Of a stretch of 63,060 nt of DNA, positions 8,098 through 16,285 are shown in pieces. The notes under the pieces are model-generated. The model did not search any database and had not been told where the DNA came from. It saw only the letters and a program-made list of their open reading frames with translations. The translations under genes were made by a program, and so were the position numbers. The first letter of the stretch is position 1; every line of letters starts with the position of its first letter. The DNA is from Acholeplasmatales bacterium (GTDB lineage Bacteria; Bacillota_I; Bacilli_A; Acholeplasmatales; Anaeroplasmataceae): contig CAAGAX010000033.1 of the NCBI GenBank assembly GCA_900767915.1, forward strand, positions 1 to 63,060, written 5' to 3'.

Positions 8098-9765
8098 GTG
8101 GCTAATTATCAAGATTTAGCAAATTTAATATTTAAAGATATAGATTTAACAATTGAGGATTTAGAAAAGAAATATCCTAAAAGAAATTTAAAGGAAGGAG
8201 CTATGGTGACAAGATTTGCTCCATCACCTACTGGCTTTTTACATACAGGAAGTCTTTTTACTTCTTTAGTTTCTCAAAGATTTGCAAAGCAAAGTGGTGG
8301 TGTATTTTATATAAGACTTGAGGATACCGATACTAAAAGAGAGGTACAAGGCTCAGGTGAATCATTAATTGAACAATTGAAGGTATTTGATGTTATTCCA
8401 GACGAAGGTTATTTATCAGATACAAAAGAAATAGGTAATTATGGACCATATAAGCAATCAAATCGTTCATTAATTTATAATACTGTTATTAAGCATTTGA
8501 TTTCTATAGGTAGAGCTTATCCTTGCTTTTGTACTCCAGAGGAATTAAACGAATTACGTAAGGAACAAGAGGCTAATAAGGAAATTCCAGGTTATTATGG
8601 AAAATATGCAAAATATAGAGATTTTCCTATAGATGAAGCAATAAAGAAAATTGAAAATGGTGATTCTTATATTATAAGATTCAAGTCAATGGGAGATCAT
8701 AATAATAAAATATTCTTCCATGATGAGATAAAGGGAGATCTAGAATTAACTGAAAATGATCAAGATATAGTAATATTAAAAAGTGATGGTCTACCTACAT
8801 ATCATTTCGCTCATTTATGTGATGATCACTTTATGCATACTACCCATATTACTCGTGGTGAGGAATGGTTATCTAGTTTACCAATTCATCTTGAATTATT
8901 TGATACATTAGGATTTGAAAGACCAAAATATGCACATTTGCCTGTTATTATGAAGGTTGAAAATGGCAATAGAAGAAAGCTTTCTAAAAGAAAAGATTTA
9001 GAAGCAGCAGTAAGCTATTTTTTAGAAGAAGGCTATCCTAAATATGGCTTTATTGAATATTTATTAACAATAGCAAATTCAAATTATGAGGCTTGGAGAA
9101 ATGAGAATTTAGATAAGAGCTTCTATGATTTTAAACTATCATTTGATAAGATGAGTCTTGATGGTGCTTTATTTGATATTCAAAAGGTACAAAACATTTC
9201 AAAGGAAAGAATGGCTTATAAAAAGGCTTCTGATTTATGTGTAGAGGTTAAAGAATGGGCAAATACATATAATCCTGATTTCTATAATAGAATAGTTTCT
9301 AATGAGGATTTCTTTATTTCAATTTTAAATATTGAACGTGAAAAAGAAAAGCCAAGAAAGGATTATGCTAAATATTCAGATATTTTCCCAATTATTTCAT
9401 TCTTCTATGATGATGTATATGAAGCTATTGATAAATCTAATTTAGAATGGAATCCAGCTATTAATAAAGAGGATATTGTTTCAGTTTTAGAGGATTATAG
9501 AGATAATATTAATTTAGATTTAACTGAGGATGAATGGTTTAATTCTATGAAGGAATTATCTTTAAAGCATGGATTTGCTGATAATGTAAAGATTTGGAAG
9601 AAAAATAAAGAGGCATATAAGGGTCATGTTGGTGATGTTACAGGATTCTTAAGATTAGCTTTAGCAGGAAGAAATACATGTCCAAATCTTTATTATGTAA
9701 TTCAAATTTTAGGTAAAGAAAAAGTAATTAATAGAATTAATGAAACTCTTAGTTTTTTAAAATAA
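8098..9765 (+). CDS. gltX: Glutamate--tRNA ligase
   Basis: A 555-residue class I aminoacyl-tRNA synthetase that charges tRNA-Glu with glutamate. The HIGH-equivalent is FLHTG within APSPTGFLHTGSL (about residues 41-53), and the KMSKS-equivalent is KLSKR near residue 293. D-G-L-P-T-Y-H-F-A and T-R-G-E-E-W-L are typical GlnRS/GluRS motifs. The length matches the longer clostridial-type GluRS with a helical anticodon-binding C-terminus. The start is GTG with GAGGTG upstream. The next gene is a cognate tRNA-Glu(CTC) with its own promoter. Whether the enzyme is discriminating cannot be judged, since no gatCAB is in the window. Confidence 0.96.
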   Translation: MANYQDLANLIFKDIDLTIEDLEKKYPKRNLKEGAMVTRFAPSPTGFLHTGSLFTSLVSQRFAKQSGGVFYIRLEDTDTKREVQGSGESLIEQLKVFDVIPDEGYLSDTKEIGNYGPYKQSNRSLIYNTVIKHLISIGRAYPCFCTPEELNELRKEQEANKEIPGYYGKYAKYRDFPIDEAIKKIENGDSYIIRFKSMGDHNNKIFFHDEIKGDLELTENDQDIVILKSDGLPTYHFAHLCDDHFMHTTHITRGEEWLSSLPIHLELFDTLGFERPKYAHLPVIMKVENGNRRKLSKRKDLEAAVSYFLEEGYPKYGFIEYLLTIANSNYEAWRNENLDKSFYDFKLSFDKMSLDGALFDIQKVQNISKERMAYKKASDLCVEVKEWANTYNPDFYNRIVSNEDFFISILNIEREKEKPRKDYAKYSDIFPIISFFYDDVYEAIDKSNLEWNPAINKEDIVSVLEDYRDNINLDLTEDEWFNSMKELSLKHGFADNVKIWKKNKEAYKGHVGDVTGFLRLALAGRNTCPNLYYVIQILGKEKVINRINETLSFLK

Positions 9766-9779
9766 TTGTAAAAAATTGC

Positions 9780-9843
9780 TTGATTTAGCTTTTTACTTAT
9801 GCTATACTTATACACGCAACGCTTTATTGCGTGTATAAGTATA
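9780..9843 (+). promoter_or_regulatory. tRNA-Glu(CTC) promoter overlapped by a 17-bp perfect inverted repeat
   Basis: TTGATT (9780-9785), 17-bp spacer, TATACT (9803-9808). Starting at the -10 is the arm TATACTTATACACGCAA (9803-9819). After a 7-base loop its exact reverse complement follows (9827-9843), ending 3 bases before the tRNA. It could act as an operator, a 5' leader hairpin for RNase P/processing, or both. Confidence 0.75.
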
Positions 9844-9846
9844 GAT

Positions 9847-9922
9847 GGCCAGTTGGTGAAACGGTTAACACATCGCCCTCTCAAGGCGACATTCATGGGT
9901 TCGAATCCCATACTGGTCACCA
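9847..9922 (+). tRNA. tRNA-Glu (CTC)
   Basis: A 76-nt cloverleaf with acceptor stem GGCCAGT/ACTGGTC, anticodon stem TCGCC/GGCGA, loop CTCTCAA with anticodon CTC, and encoded CCA. It has the same D-arm as tRNA-Glu(TTC) at 179. It lies 81 bp after gltX, the gene of its charging enzyme. Confidence 0.95.
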
Positions 9923-9946
9923 GTGTAGAATTAATAGGTTTGATAC

Positions 9947-9969
9947 AAAAAGGTTATCAAGCCTTTTTT
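9947..9969 (+). terminator. Terminator between tRNA-Glu(CTC) and tRNA-Arg
   Basis: Stem AAAAAGG/CCTTTTT (9947-9953, 9962-9968) with an 8-base loop. Confidence 0.65.
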
Positions 9970-10009
9970 ATATTTAACATAATAAATAATATAATATTAT
10001 TTAAATTTT

Positions 10010-10086
10010 GTACATGTAGCTTAGTGGATTAAAGCGTAATCCTCCGAAGATTAAGATCATGGGTTCGAGTCCCATCATGTACGCCA
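10010..10086 (+). tRNA. tRNA-Arg (CCG)
   Basis: A 77-nt cloverleaf with acceptor stem GTACATG/CATGTAC, anticodon stem TAATC/GATTA, loop CTCCGAA with anticodon CCG, T-arm GGGTTCGAGTCCC and encoded CCA. It reads the rare CGG codon. Confidence 0.93.
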
Positions 10087-10099
10087 TTTACAATCAATA

Positions 10100-10129
10100 C
10101 CTTGATATAGAAATGTATCAGGCTTTTTT
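10100..10129 (+). terminator. Terminator after tRNA-Arg
   Basis: Stem CTTGATA/TATCAGG (one G-U) followed by CTTTTTT. Confidence 0.75.
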
Positions 10130-10666
10130 ATTAATATATTGAAATATCATATATGCTTGCGATGCATTTATATAGTTATCATTGATTTAAGAACTTTTTG
10201 AATATTAGCTATTACATATCTGTAAATATCGAGATATAGTTTCATCTATTGATGAAAACAATAGCTAATGATATTAAAATTGTTAAATTAGACTTAAATA
10301 TAAATAAATTATTTGAAAATAAATATTCAATGACATTAGCTACTGATAAGATATATGTACAGCTATATATTATAAAGCGGTAATAGGAAATTGTTTTTTA
10401 ATCTTCCTTTTTAAAATTGAAAAAAATATTATGAAGGAAAGCCTTATCAATATTCAACAATTGTATATTATCATATACTAGAGGAAAAAATGTTTTGGAC
10501 TATTAAAGAGCTATAAATTAATTATTATTTATTTATAATTTTATTTAAGACTAATTTAGTATAATCTATTTAAAATAAATAATGCTATAATATAAAATAG
10601 CTTAGCTAGTATAAAAATGATTTAATAGTAAAAGAATGGTAGTAATCATTTAATAGGTGGTTTAAT
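10130..10666. other. AT-rich gap without a recognisable gene
   Basis: No coding region I can support. A 43-codon frame (10253-10384) lacks a ribosome site. Bases 10151-10175 contain GCTTGCGAT and ATTTATATAG, both also found just before tRNA-Glu(TTC), which may be a relict of a tRNA promoter region. Confidence 0.4.
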
Positions 10667-11554
10667 ATGATTTTAAATGTTAGTGGAAGAACTGATGTTG
10701 TTGCATTTTATAGTGAATGGTTTATGAATTGCTATAAAAAGGGATTTATAGATGTTAGAAATCCCTTTAATCCTAAATTAATAAGTCGTATTAGCTTTGA
10801 TAATGTTGATTTAATCGTATTTTGTACTAAAAATCCTCTTCCTATTATGCCTTATTTAAAAGAAATAAATATACCATTTTTATTTCAAATTACTCTTACT
10901 CCTTATCATCATGATATTGAGCCTAATGTTATTAATAAAACTATATTAATTGATAAAATCAAGGAATTATCCTTATTAATTGGATATGATAAATTAACAA
11001 TAAGATATGATCCTATTTTTATTAATGACAAATATACAATAGATTATCATATTAAAGCATTTAATAAGCTTTGTAAATATCTAAATGGTTATGTTAATAG
11101 AATACTTATTTCATTTATTGATTCTTATAAAAATGTAAATAAACATTTTAATGAGCTACAGTATAAGGAATTAACTGAATTGGATTATAAAAAAATAGGA
11201 GAAAGCTTTTCTTTAGCTGCTAAAGAAAACAATATAGAAGTATTTACATGTGGAGAGGAAAGAAACCTAACTGAATATGGCTTCGTTAAGGATGATTGTG
11301 TTCCTATAAAAAAAGTATATGAAATTACAGGTAAGCTATTTCCCAAATGGAAATCTAGGAAAAATATTAATTGTAATTGCTCTTTAATGGTAGATATAGG
11401 TGTATATAATACATGTATGCATTATTGTAAATATTGCTATGCAAATTTTAATGAGGATGAAATTCATAATAATATAAAGAATCATGATCCTAATTCCTCA
11501 TTATTAATTGGAAAAATAAAAGAAGAAGATATTATAAAGGAAAGGTTTAAATAG
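10667..11554 (+). CDS. DUF1848 family protein (Cys-rich, radical-SAM-like)
   Basis: A 295-residue protein opening with ILNVSGRTD and ending with a Cys cluster, CNCSLMVDIGVYNTCMHYC then CKYCYANF, diagnostic of DUF1848. The family is distantly related to spore-photoproduct-lyase-type radical SAM enzymes and probably binds an iron-sulfur cluster. Its reaction is not established. The ATG follows AGGTGG. It lies 9 bp before an MBL-fold gene, so the two are probably co-transcribed. Confidence 0.85.
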   Translation: MILNVSGRTDVVAFYSEWFMNCYKKGFIDVRNPFNPKLISRISFDNVDLIVFCTKNPLPIMPYLKEINIPFLFQITLTPYHHDIEPNVINKTILIDKIKELSLLIGYDKLTIRYDPIFINDKYTIDYHIKAFNKLCKYLNGYVNRILISFIDSYKNVNKHFNELQYKELTELDYKKIGESFSLAAKENNIEVFTCGEERNLTEYGFVKDDCVPIKKVYEITGKLFPKWKSRKNINCNCSLMVDIGVYNTCMHYCKYCYANFNEDEIHNNIKNHDPNSSLLIGKIKEEDIIKERFK

Positions 11555-11562
11555 GTATATTT

Positions 11563-12450
11563 ATGTATCAGTTACATCATATAAAAGGAAATACATATTA
11601 TATTGATGGACCTACAAATTGTGGAGTTTATGTATTGAATGATAATAAAGATGTATTATTATTTGATTGTGGTACATCAGAAGATGGTATTGAAATTTAT
11701 GAGACATTAAAAAAAGCAAATATGAATGTTACCCATTTAGTATTCAGTCATTGTCATGCTGATCATGCTGGAGGATGGGAATATATTTATTCAAAAACTC
11801 ATTGTAAAATGATAGCTAGTAAGGTAGAAAGAGGATTTTTTAGAGATCCAAAACTTGATATTGGTTTTTTATATGGAGGATATCCTCTTGATGAATATGA
11901 TGGAAAGCTAATGCATATTGATATGAATGATGAGATATATGCATTAGATGAAATCCCAAATTCTTTAGAATGGTTTCATTTACCTGGCCATCATTGGGGA
12001 ATGATAGGTATTAAAACTAGTGATGATGTCTATTTTGTGGCTGATACATTGGGATCAATTGATTTAGTAGAAAGAGCACATATTCTTCTTATATATGATG
12101 TTAAAGGATATTTAGATTCTTTAGATTTTGTAGAATCGTTAAATGGAAAAATGGTAGTACCTTCACATAGTGAGGTAACGGCTAATATTAAGCCTGTAGT
12201 AGAATTTAATAGAAAAACAATGTATGAGATAATGAATGTTTTATTAGACTATTTAAAAGAAGAGCATAATTGTACTGAATGTACATCTCATATTTTTGAT
12301 TATTATAATTTAAGAATTTCTTATAATAAATATATGTTAATTCTTTCTACAGTAAGAAGTTACTTATCATATTTAAGTAATAGTAAGAGAATAAAAAATT
12401 ATTTTAAAGATAATAGATTAGTATTTATAAATGAGAACAGTCAAGATTGA
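11563..12450 (+). CDS. MBL-fold metallo-hydrolase
   Basis: A 295-residue metallo-beta-lactamase fold protein. The HxHxDH metal motif appears as SHCHADHAGG near residues 62-71, followed by LPGHHWG, VADTLG and PSHS elements that supply the remaining metal ligands. The substrate is unknown; glyoxalase II-like or lactonase-like activities are possible. A C-terminal tail of about 70 residues is probably helical. It is the second gene of a pair with the DUF1848 protein. The stop is TGA inside a terminator hairpin. Confidence 0.85.
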   Translation: MYQLHHIKGNTYYIDGPTNCGVYVLNDNKDVLLFDCGTSEDGIEIYETLKKANMNVTHLVFSHCHADHAGGWEYIYSKTHCKMIASKVERGFFRDPKLDIGFLYGGYPLDEYDGKLMHIDMNDEIYALDEIPNSLEWFHLPGHHWGMIGIKTSDDVYFVADTLGSIDLVERAHILLIYDVKGYLDSLDFVESLNGKMVVPSHSEVTANIKPVVEFNRKTMYEIMNVLLDYLKEEHNCTECTSHIFDYYNLRISYNKYMLILSTVRSYLSYLSNSKRIKNYFKDNRLVFINENSQD

Positions 12451-12463
12451 TTGTTCTTTTTTT
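12434..12463 (+). terminator. Terminator overlapping the MBL gene end
   Basis: AGAACA (12434-12439) pairs with TGTTCT (12452-12457), then a T-run. The stop codon lies in the loop. Confidence 0.7.
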
Positions 12464-13139
12464 AAACTAAATTCTATTACGAATAAAAAAATGGAAATTA
12501 ATTATAAATTATTAATAAAGAAGAACCATATACTTTTATTCTTATGGCTTTTTAATTGATATTAAAAAATTCAAATATGTTATAAATGCTGACAATATGA
12601 TTTTTGAAGATTTATGCCTTGAAATTAAAAAAGAATTTAATAATTTATATAAAGATGATATTAAATGCCATAAATTATTGAAATGTTATTCACTTTAATT
12701 AATAATTATTATTTAGTATTTTTAGATTATTTAAAGCTTATAGGAATAATTCTATAAGGTGCTATTTCTAATTGTTCAATTACGCTGATAATGATATTTT
12801 GAAAATACAGTATATCAAGAGGAGTATTTCAGGGCATATAAATTACTGAATCATGATTTTTAAGTATAGCATATATTTCTTTAAGTTTATTTAGTTTATG
12901 TTATTCAAGTTTTTTTAAATTTATTTTATGTATAAATATTACTGCTTTATTTAGAAATACTTCATTAAGTGGTTTGATAAATAATATGGAAATAGCTATA
13001 AACGAAATAATAATTATCTTTTATTTTAATATTAAGAAATACTTTTGGATTAAATTGTAATTTATTTAATAATATTTTTAATAATATTATTGAAAATTTA
13101 TATTATATTTCATATAATCTAAATATAGAGGTCGATATT
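12464..13139. other. Long AT-rich gap, possible decayed coding sequence
   Basis: No intact gene. A frame of about 50 codons around 12550-12700 has protein-like codon use but no start with a ribosome site, and it ends without recognisable similarity. It may be a relict. An AGAGGTC ribosome site for the GGDEF gene lies at the right end. Confidence 0.35.
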
Positions 13140-14099
13140 ATGGATTTAAATAAAATATTAAATGTAATTTCAAATGAGACATTGTTTAAATTGTTAGTCT
13201 CTAATGAAGGTGTAATTTTTTTAGTAGATAATATAGAAGATGATGTTATTTTTCTATATAATGATTTTGCATCAGTTGGTATTGCAAATTCGAAATCACT
13301 TAATGATTTATTGAAAATAATAGATTATAAAAGTGAGATACCAGAAATAATGGGATTAACAAAATATTTGTCTAGTGTACAGTCTCAAATTAATTCTAAA
13401 AATGAAATATCTCAAGTGTATTTACCTTTAAAGCTTGAAGGTGGTACAAAGGTTTATTCACTTAAAATAATTCGTGAAGAAAAAATGGTTTGTTATTTAT
13501 GTCTTGCTGATAGTGATATGGTAGATATAGAAAGATTGTATTCGGATTCTTATAAGGATTCTTTAACATATTTGTTTAATAAAAATGCATTAAAGCTTCA
13601 TCTTAGTTTGTCAAAAGAAGAAAGATTTGTTGGATTTTTAGATTTAGATAATTTTAAATATATAAATGATAATTTTTCTCATTATGCTGGTAATGAATTA
13701 TTAACTATTATAGGAAAAAAGATTATTTCGATATGTGATGATCATATTATTTTTTATAGGTATGGTGGAGATGAATTTGTTTTTTTGACTGTCGATTTAA
13801 ATTTTGAAGAAACTAAGGAAAGAATAGAAAAAATCCAAAAAGCTGTTAATTCGATTGATTTTAATGGCATTCATCCTTCTTTTTCAATTGGAGTTTGTGA
13901 ATATACATTCAATTCTAATTATAGTATATATGATGCTATTAAGATTGCAGATTATGTTATGTATAGCTCCAAATATAATGGTAAAAATAGAGCATCATTT
14001 ATTAGACCTGATGAAGCTAATAGATTGTATGAATTAAATAATATAGATCTTGAATTGAAAAATTATAAGATGAAAAGAAGTTCAGCTATGAATGAATAG
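13140..14099 (+). CDS. GGDEF-domain protein (putative diguanylate cyclase)
   Basis: A 319-residue protein. The N-terminal half (1-140) looks like a PAS-type sensor without membrane segments. The C-terminal half is a GGDEF domain: DSLTYLFNKNAL, FLDLDNFKYINDNFSHYAGNE, an intact active loop YGGDEF near residue 208, and SIGVCEY. GGDEF enzymes make cyclic di-GMP from two GTP. An RxxD inhibitory site is not obvious. No c-di-GMP receptor or phosphodiesterase lies in the window. Confidence 0.92.
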   Translation: MDLNKILNVISNETLFKLLVSNEGVIFLVDNIEDDVIFLYNDFASVGIANSKSLNDLLKIIDYKSEIPEIMGLTKYLSSVQSQINSKNEISQVYLPLKLEGGTKVYSLKIIREEKMVCYLCLADSDMVDIERLYSDSYKDSLTYLFNKNALKLHLSLSKEERFVGFLDLDNFKYINDNFSHYAGNELLTIIGKKIISICDDHIIFYRYGGDEFVFLTVDLNFEETKERIEKIQKAVNSIDFNGIHPSFSIGVCEYTFNSNYSIYDAIKIADYVMYSSKYNGKNRASFIRPDEANRLYELNNIDLELKNYKMKRSSAMNE

Positions 14100-14105
14100 C
14101 TTATA

Positions 14106-14138
14106 AGGTATATGAATAATCATATACCTATTTTTTTT
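14106..14138 (+). terminator. Terminator of the GGDEF gene
   Basis: Stem AGGTATATGA/TCATATACCT with a 4-base loop, then a T-run. Confidence 0.9.
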
Positions 14139-14167
14139 AAAAAAAATACATGGCATAAACCATGTAT
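14134..14167 (-). terminator. Terminator of ispG
   Basis: Stem ATACATGG/CCATGTAT (14146-14153, 14160-14167), with T residues following on the minus strand. It is placed back to back with the preceding plus-strand terminator. Confidence 0.85.
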
Positions 14168-14173
14168 TATAAA

Positions 14174-15211
14174 TTAAAATTTATCTATTTCCTTTTTTAA
14201 TTCTTCAAATATGTCTTCCTCTTTAATTTTTTTCACAATTTCACCATGCTTAAAAATTAAAGCTTCACCTTTTCCGCCTGCTATACCTAAATCAGCTTCC
14301 TTAGCTTCTCCAGGTCCATTTACTATGCAACCCATTACAGCTACATGAATATTTTTATTAACGGTATATAAATAATCCTCAACCTTTTTTGCGATTGGAA
14401 TTAAATCTATTTGAGTTCTACCACAGGTAGGACAAGATGTTAATGTAGGTACGTTTTCTCTTAAATGTAATTCCTTTAATATTTCTTTTGCTGCCTTTAC
14501 TTCTAATCTTGGATCATCTGTTAATGATACTCTTATTGTATTACCTATATTTAATGATAATATATTAGATAAACCAATTGAAGAGGTTATTAAGCCTTTA
14601 AAGCTTGTTCCTGCTTCTGTAATTCCTACATGGAGTGGATATGGGAATGTTTCTGCTGCTAGCTTATAAGCTTCATAAGCTAAATCTATATTAGAAGCCT
14701 TTATTGATAATACAATATCATGAAAATCAAGCTCTTCTAAAATATCGATATGAGATTTAGCAGCAAGAATCATATTTTTAGCATTTAATGCCATTCCTTT
14801 TGGTAATGATCCTGAATTTACTCCAATTCTTATTGGTATTTGCTGTTTTTTACATAGCTTTACTATTTCAACTATTTTTTCTTTATTAGAAATATTACCT
14901 GGGTTTAGTCTTATTTTATCTACTCCCTGGTTAATGGCAATAATAGCTAATTCTGGATCAAAATGAATATCAGCTACTAAAGGAATATGAATTCTTGATT
15001 TAATTTTTGAAATTGAGTAAGCGTCCTCTTTATCTAATACTGCAACTCTAATTATATCACATCCAAGCTTTTCTAAATCTAGGATTTGGGCTACTGTTTT
15101 ATCTACATCCTTAGTTTTTGTATTTGTCATACTTTGAATATAAATAGGGTTATTTCCTCCTAAATATAGGTTTCCAACCTTAATTATTCTTGTTTGATTT
15201 CTATTTGTCAT
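14174..15211 (-). CDS. ispG: 4-hydroxy-3-methylbut-2-en-1-yl diphosphate synthase (GcpE)
   Basis: A MEP-pathway iron-sulfur enzyme that converts the cyclic diphosphate MEcPP to HMBPP. The TIM-barrel start has PIYIQSMTNTKTKDVD, VADIHFDPELA and KIRLNPGNI. The [4Fe-4S] ligands come from SCPTCGR and MGCIVNGPGEA near the C-terminus. ATG at 15211 is chosen because it follows TTAGGTGA at 7 nt and the -10 box sits at 15228-15233, so the upstream in-frame ATG at 15229 overlaps the promoter. Its presence implies bacterial isoprenoid synthesis by the MEP route. Confidence 0.95.
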   Translation of the reverse strand: MTNRNQTRIIKVGNLYLGGNNPIYIQSMTNTKTKDVDKTVAQILDLEKLGCDIIRVAVLDKEDAYSISKIKSRIHIPLVADIHFDPELAIIAINQGVDKIRLNPGNISNKEKIVEIVKLCKKQQIPIRIGVNSGSLPKGMALNAKNMILAAKSHIDILEELDFHDIVLSIKASNIDLAYEAYKLAAETFPYPLHVGITEAGTSFKGLITSSIGLSNILSLNIGNTIRVSLTDDPRLEVKAAKEILKELHLRENVPTLTSCPTCGRTQIDLIPIAKKVEDYLYTVNKNIHVAVMGCIVNGPGEAKEADLGIAGGKGEALIFKHGEIVKKIKEEDIFEELKKEIDKF

Positions 15212-15227
15212 TTTATCACCTAAGGTC

Positions 15228-15257
15228 ATTATACTATAAAATTATCATTTTTGGCAA
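15228..15257 (-). promoter_or_regulatory. ispG promoter
   Basis: On the minus strand TTGCCA (15257-15252), 18-bp spacer, TATAAT (15233-15228). It is divergent from the rpmG promoter. Confidence 0.7.
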
Positions 15258-15274
15258 AAAAAATAAAATATTTG

Positions 15275-15303
15275 TTGCAAAAGATATTTATTTTTGCTAT
15301 AAT
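15275..15303 (+). promoter_or_regulatory. rpmG promoter
   Basis: TTGCAA (15275-15280), 17-bp spacer, TATAAT (15298-15303), 39 nt before the ATG. Confidence 0.75.
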
Positions 15304-15342
15304 ACCCTAGGAAGAATCTTTAGGTCTGGAGGGAAAAAAGAA

Positions 15343-15492
15343 ATGCGTGATTTAGTTAAATTAGTTTGTTCTGATTGCAAGAACGAGAATTATTATACAG
15401 ACAAGAACAAGAAGACTACTCCTGAAAGAATGGAGATTAAGAAATATTGTCCTCATTGCCGTAAGCATACTGTACATAAAGAAAAGAAGTAA
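15343..15492 (+). CDS. rpmG: 50S ribosomal protein L33
   Basis: A 49-residue basic protein with two CxxC zinc knuckles, C-S-D-C and C-P-H-C. This is the zinc-containing L33 form. The ATG at 15343 follows GGAGGG and starts the conserved MRDLVKLVCSDC. Upstream in-frame codons lie in the promoter. It is monocistronic here, without the usual secE-nusG neighbours, and is followed by a terminator. Confidence 0.95.
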   Translation: MRDLVKLVCSDCKNENYYTDKNKKTTPERMEIKKYCPHCRKHTVHKEKK

Positions 15493-15502
15493 TAAGATAA
15501 TT

Positions 15503-15527
15503 AAAGGTTTGAATAAAACCTTTTTTT
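15503..15527 (+). terminator. rpmG terminator
   Basis: Stem AAAGGTTT/AAACCTTT, 5-base loop, then a T-run. Confidence 0.85.
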
Positions 15528-15549
15528 ATTTATATAAGGAGGAATAAAA

Positions 15550-16167
15550 ATGGTAGAGCAATTTAGTTGTGGTTCTTTTTTTACTAATTGTTATGTAATA
15601 TCTAATGATAAAAAGGAATGTATTGTTATAGATCCTGGTTTAAGCTTTAGTAGAACATATAATTACATAATAGGTAAATATAATGTATTAGCTATTTTTT
15701 TAACACATGGACATGCTGATCATATTGATGGAATAGGCTATTTTAAAAATGTCCCTATTTATATTAGCGAGCTTGATAAGCCTTTTTTGTATGATACAAA
15801 GCTTTCGTTATATGATGTATTCGGCTTAAGAAGAAGCTATAATATAAGTGATATAGATGTACATACTCTTAAAAATAATGCTGTTATTAATATTAGTGAT
15901 TTTAGTGTTAAATGTATTTCTACTCCAGGTCATACTAAAGGAAGTATGGTGTATGAAATAAATAATGAATTATTTTCTGGAGATACACTATTTAATATGT
16001 CAATTGGTAGAACTGATTTTCCTACTGGGGATATTAATGATATGAATTCATCTTTAAAAAAGCTTATTAATTTATATTCAAATGATATTAAGCTATATCC
16101 AGGACATGGGGATGAGACAACCTTATCATTTGAAAAGAGATATAATTCATTTTTATCAAATCTATAA
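15550..16167 (+). CDS. MBL-fold hydrolase, glyoxalase II-like
   Basis: A 205-residue protein with the compact glyoxalase II/YcbL-type fold: NCYVISND, IDPG, metal motif LTHGHADHIDG near residue 54, STPGHTKGS, SGDTLF..SIGRTDFPTGD and YPGHGDET. These supply all the metal ligands. It probably cleaves a thioester or a related substrate with two zinc or iron ions. The ribosome site AAGGAGG is well placed. It is monocistronic. Confidence 0.9.
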   Translation: MVEQFSCGSFFTNCYVISNDKKECIVIDPGLSFSRTYNYIIGKYNVLAIFLTHGHADHIDGIGYFKNVPIYISELDKPFLYDTKLSLYDVFGLRRSYNISDIDVHTLKNNAVINISDFSVKCISTPGHTKGSMVYEINNELFSGDTLFNMSIGRTDFPTGDINDMNSSLKKLINLYSNDIKLYPGHGDETTLSFEKRYNSFLSNL

Positions 16168-16197
16168 AATGGTCATTTTTGACCATTTTTATTTTTT
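16167..16197 (+). terminator. Terminator after the MBL gene
   Basis: Stem AAATGGTCA/TGACCATTT, 4-base loop, T-rich tail. Confidence 0.85.
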
Positions 16198-16267
16198 TAG
16201 CACTTTTTTGTTGACAGTGCCAAAAGTTGTGATATAATATAATTGCACTTGGATAGAAGAGTGCTAG
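16197..16267 (+). promoter_or_regulatory. Heat-shock operon promoter with two CIRCE-like operators
   Basis: Promoter TTGACA (16211-16216), 16-bp spacer, TATAAT (16233-16238). The first CIRCE-like element is TTAGCACTT-N9-CAGTGCCAA (16197-16223), overlapping the -35. A second, less perfect one is ATTGCACTT-N8-GAGTGCTAG (16242-16267), downstream of the start point. HrcA binds CIRCE and represses hrcA and chaperone genes. Confidence 0.85.
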
Positions 16268-16285
16268 ATGAAGAGGTGGTTAGAA

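Noticed and set aside
15343..16167. rpmG as start of a secE-nusG cluster
   Set aside because: A terminator follows rpmG directly and the next gene is an MBL hydrolase.
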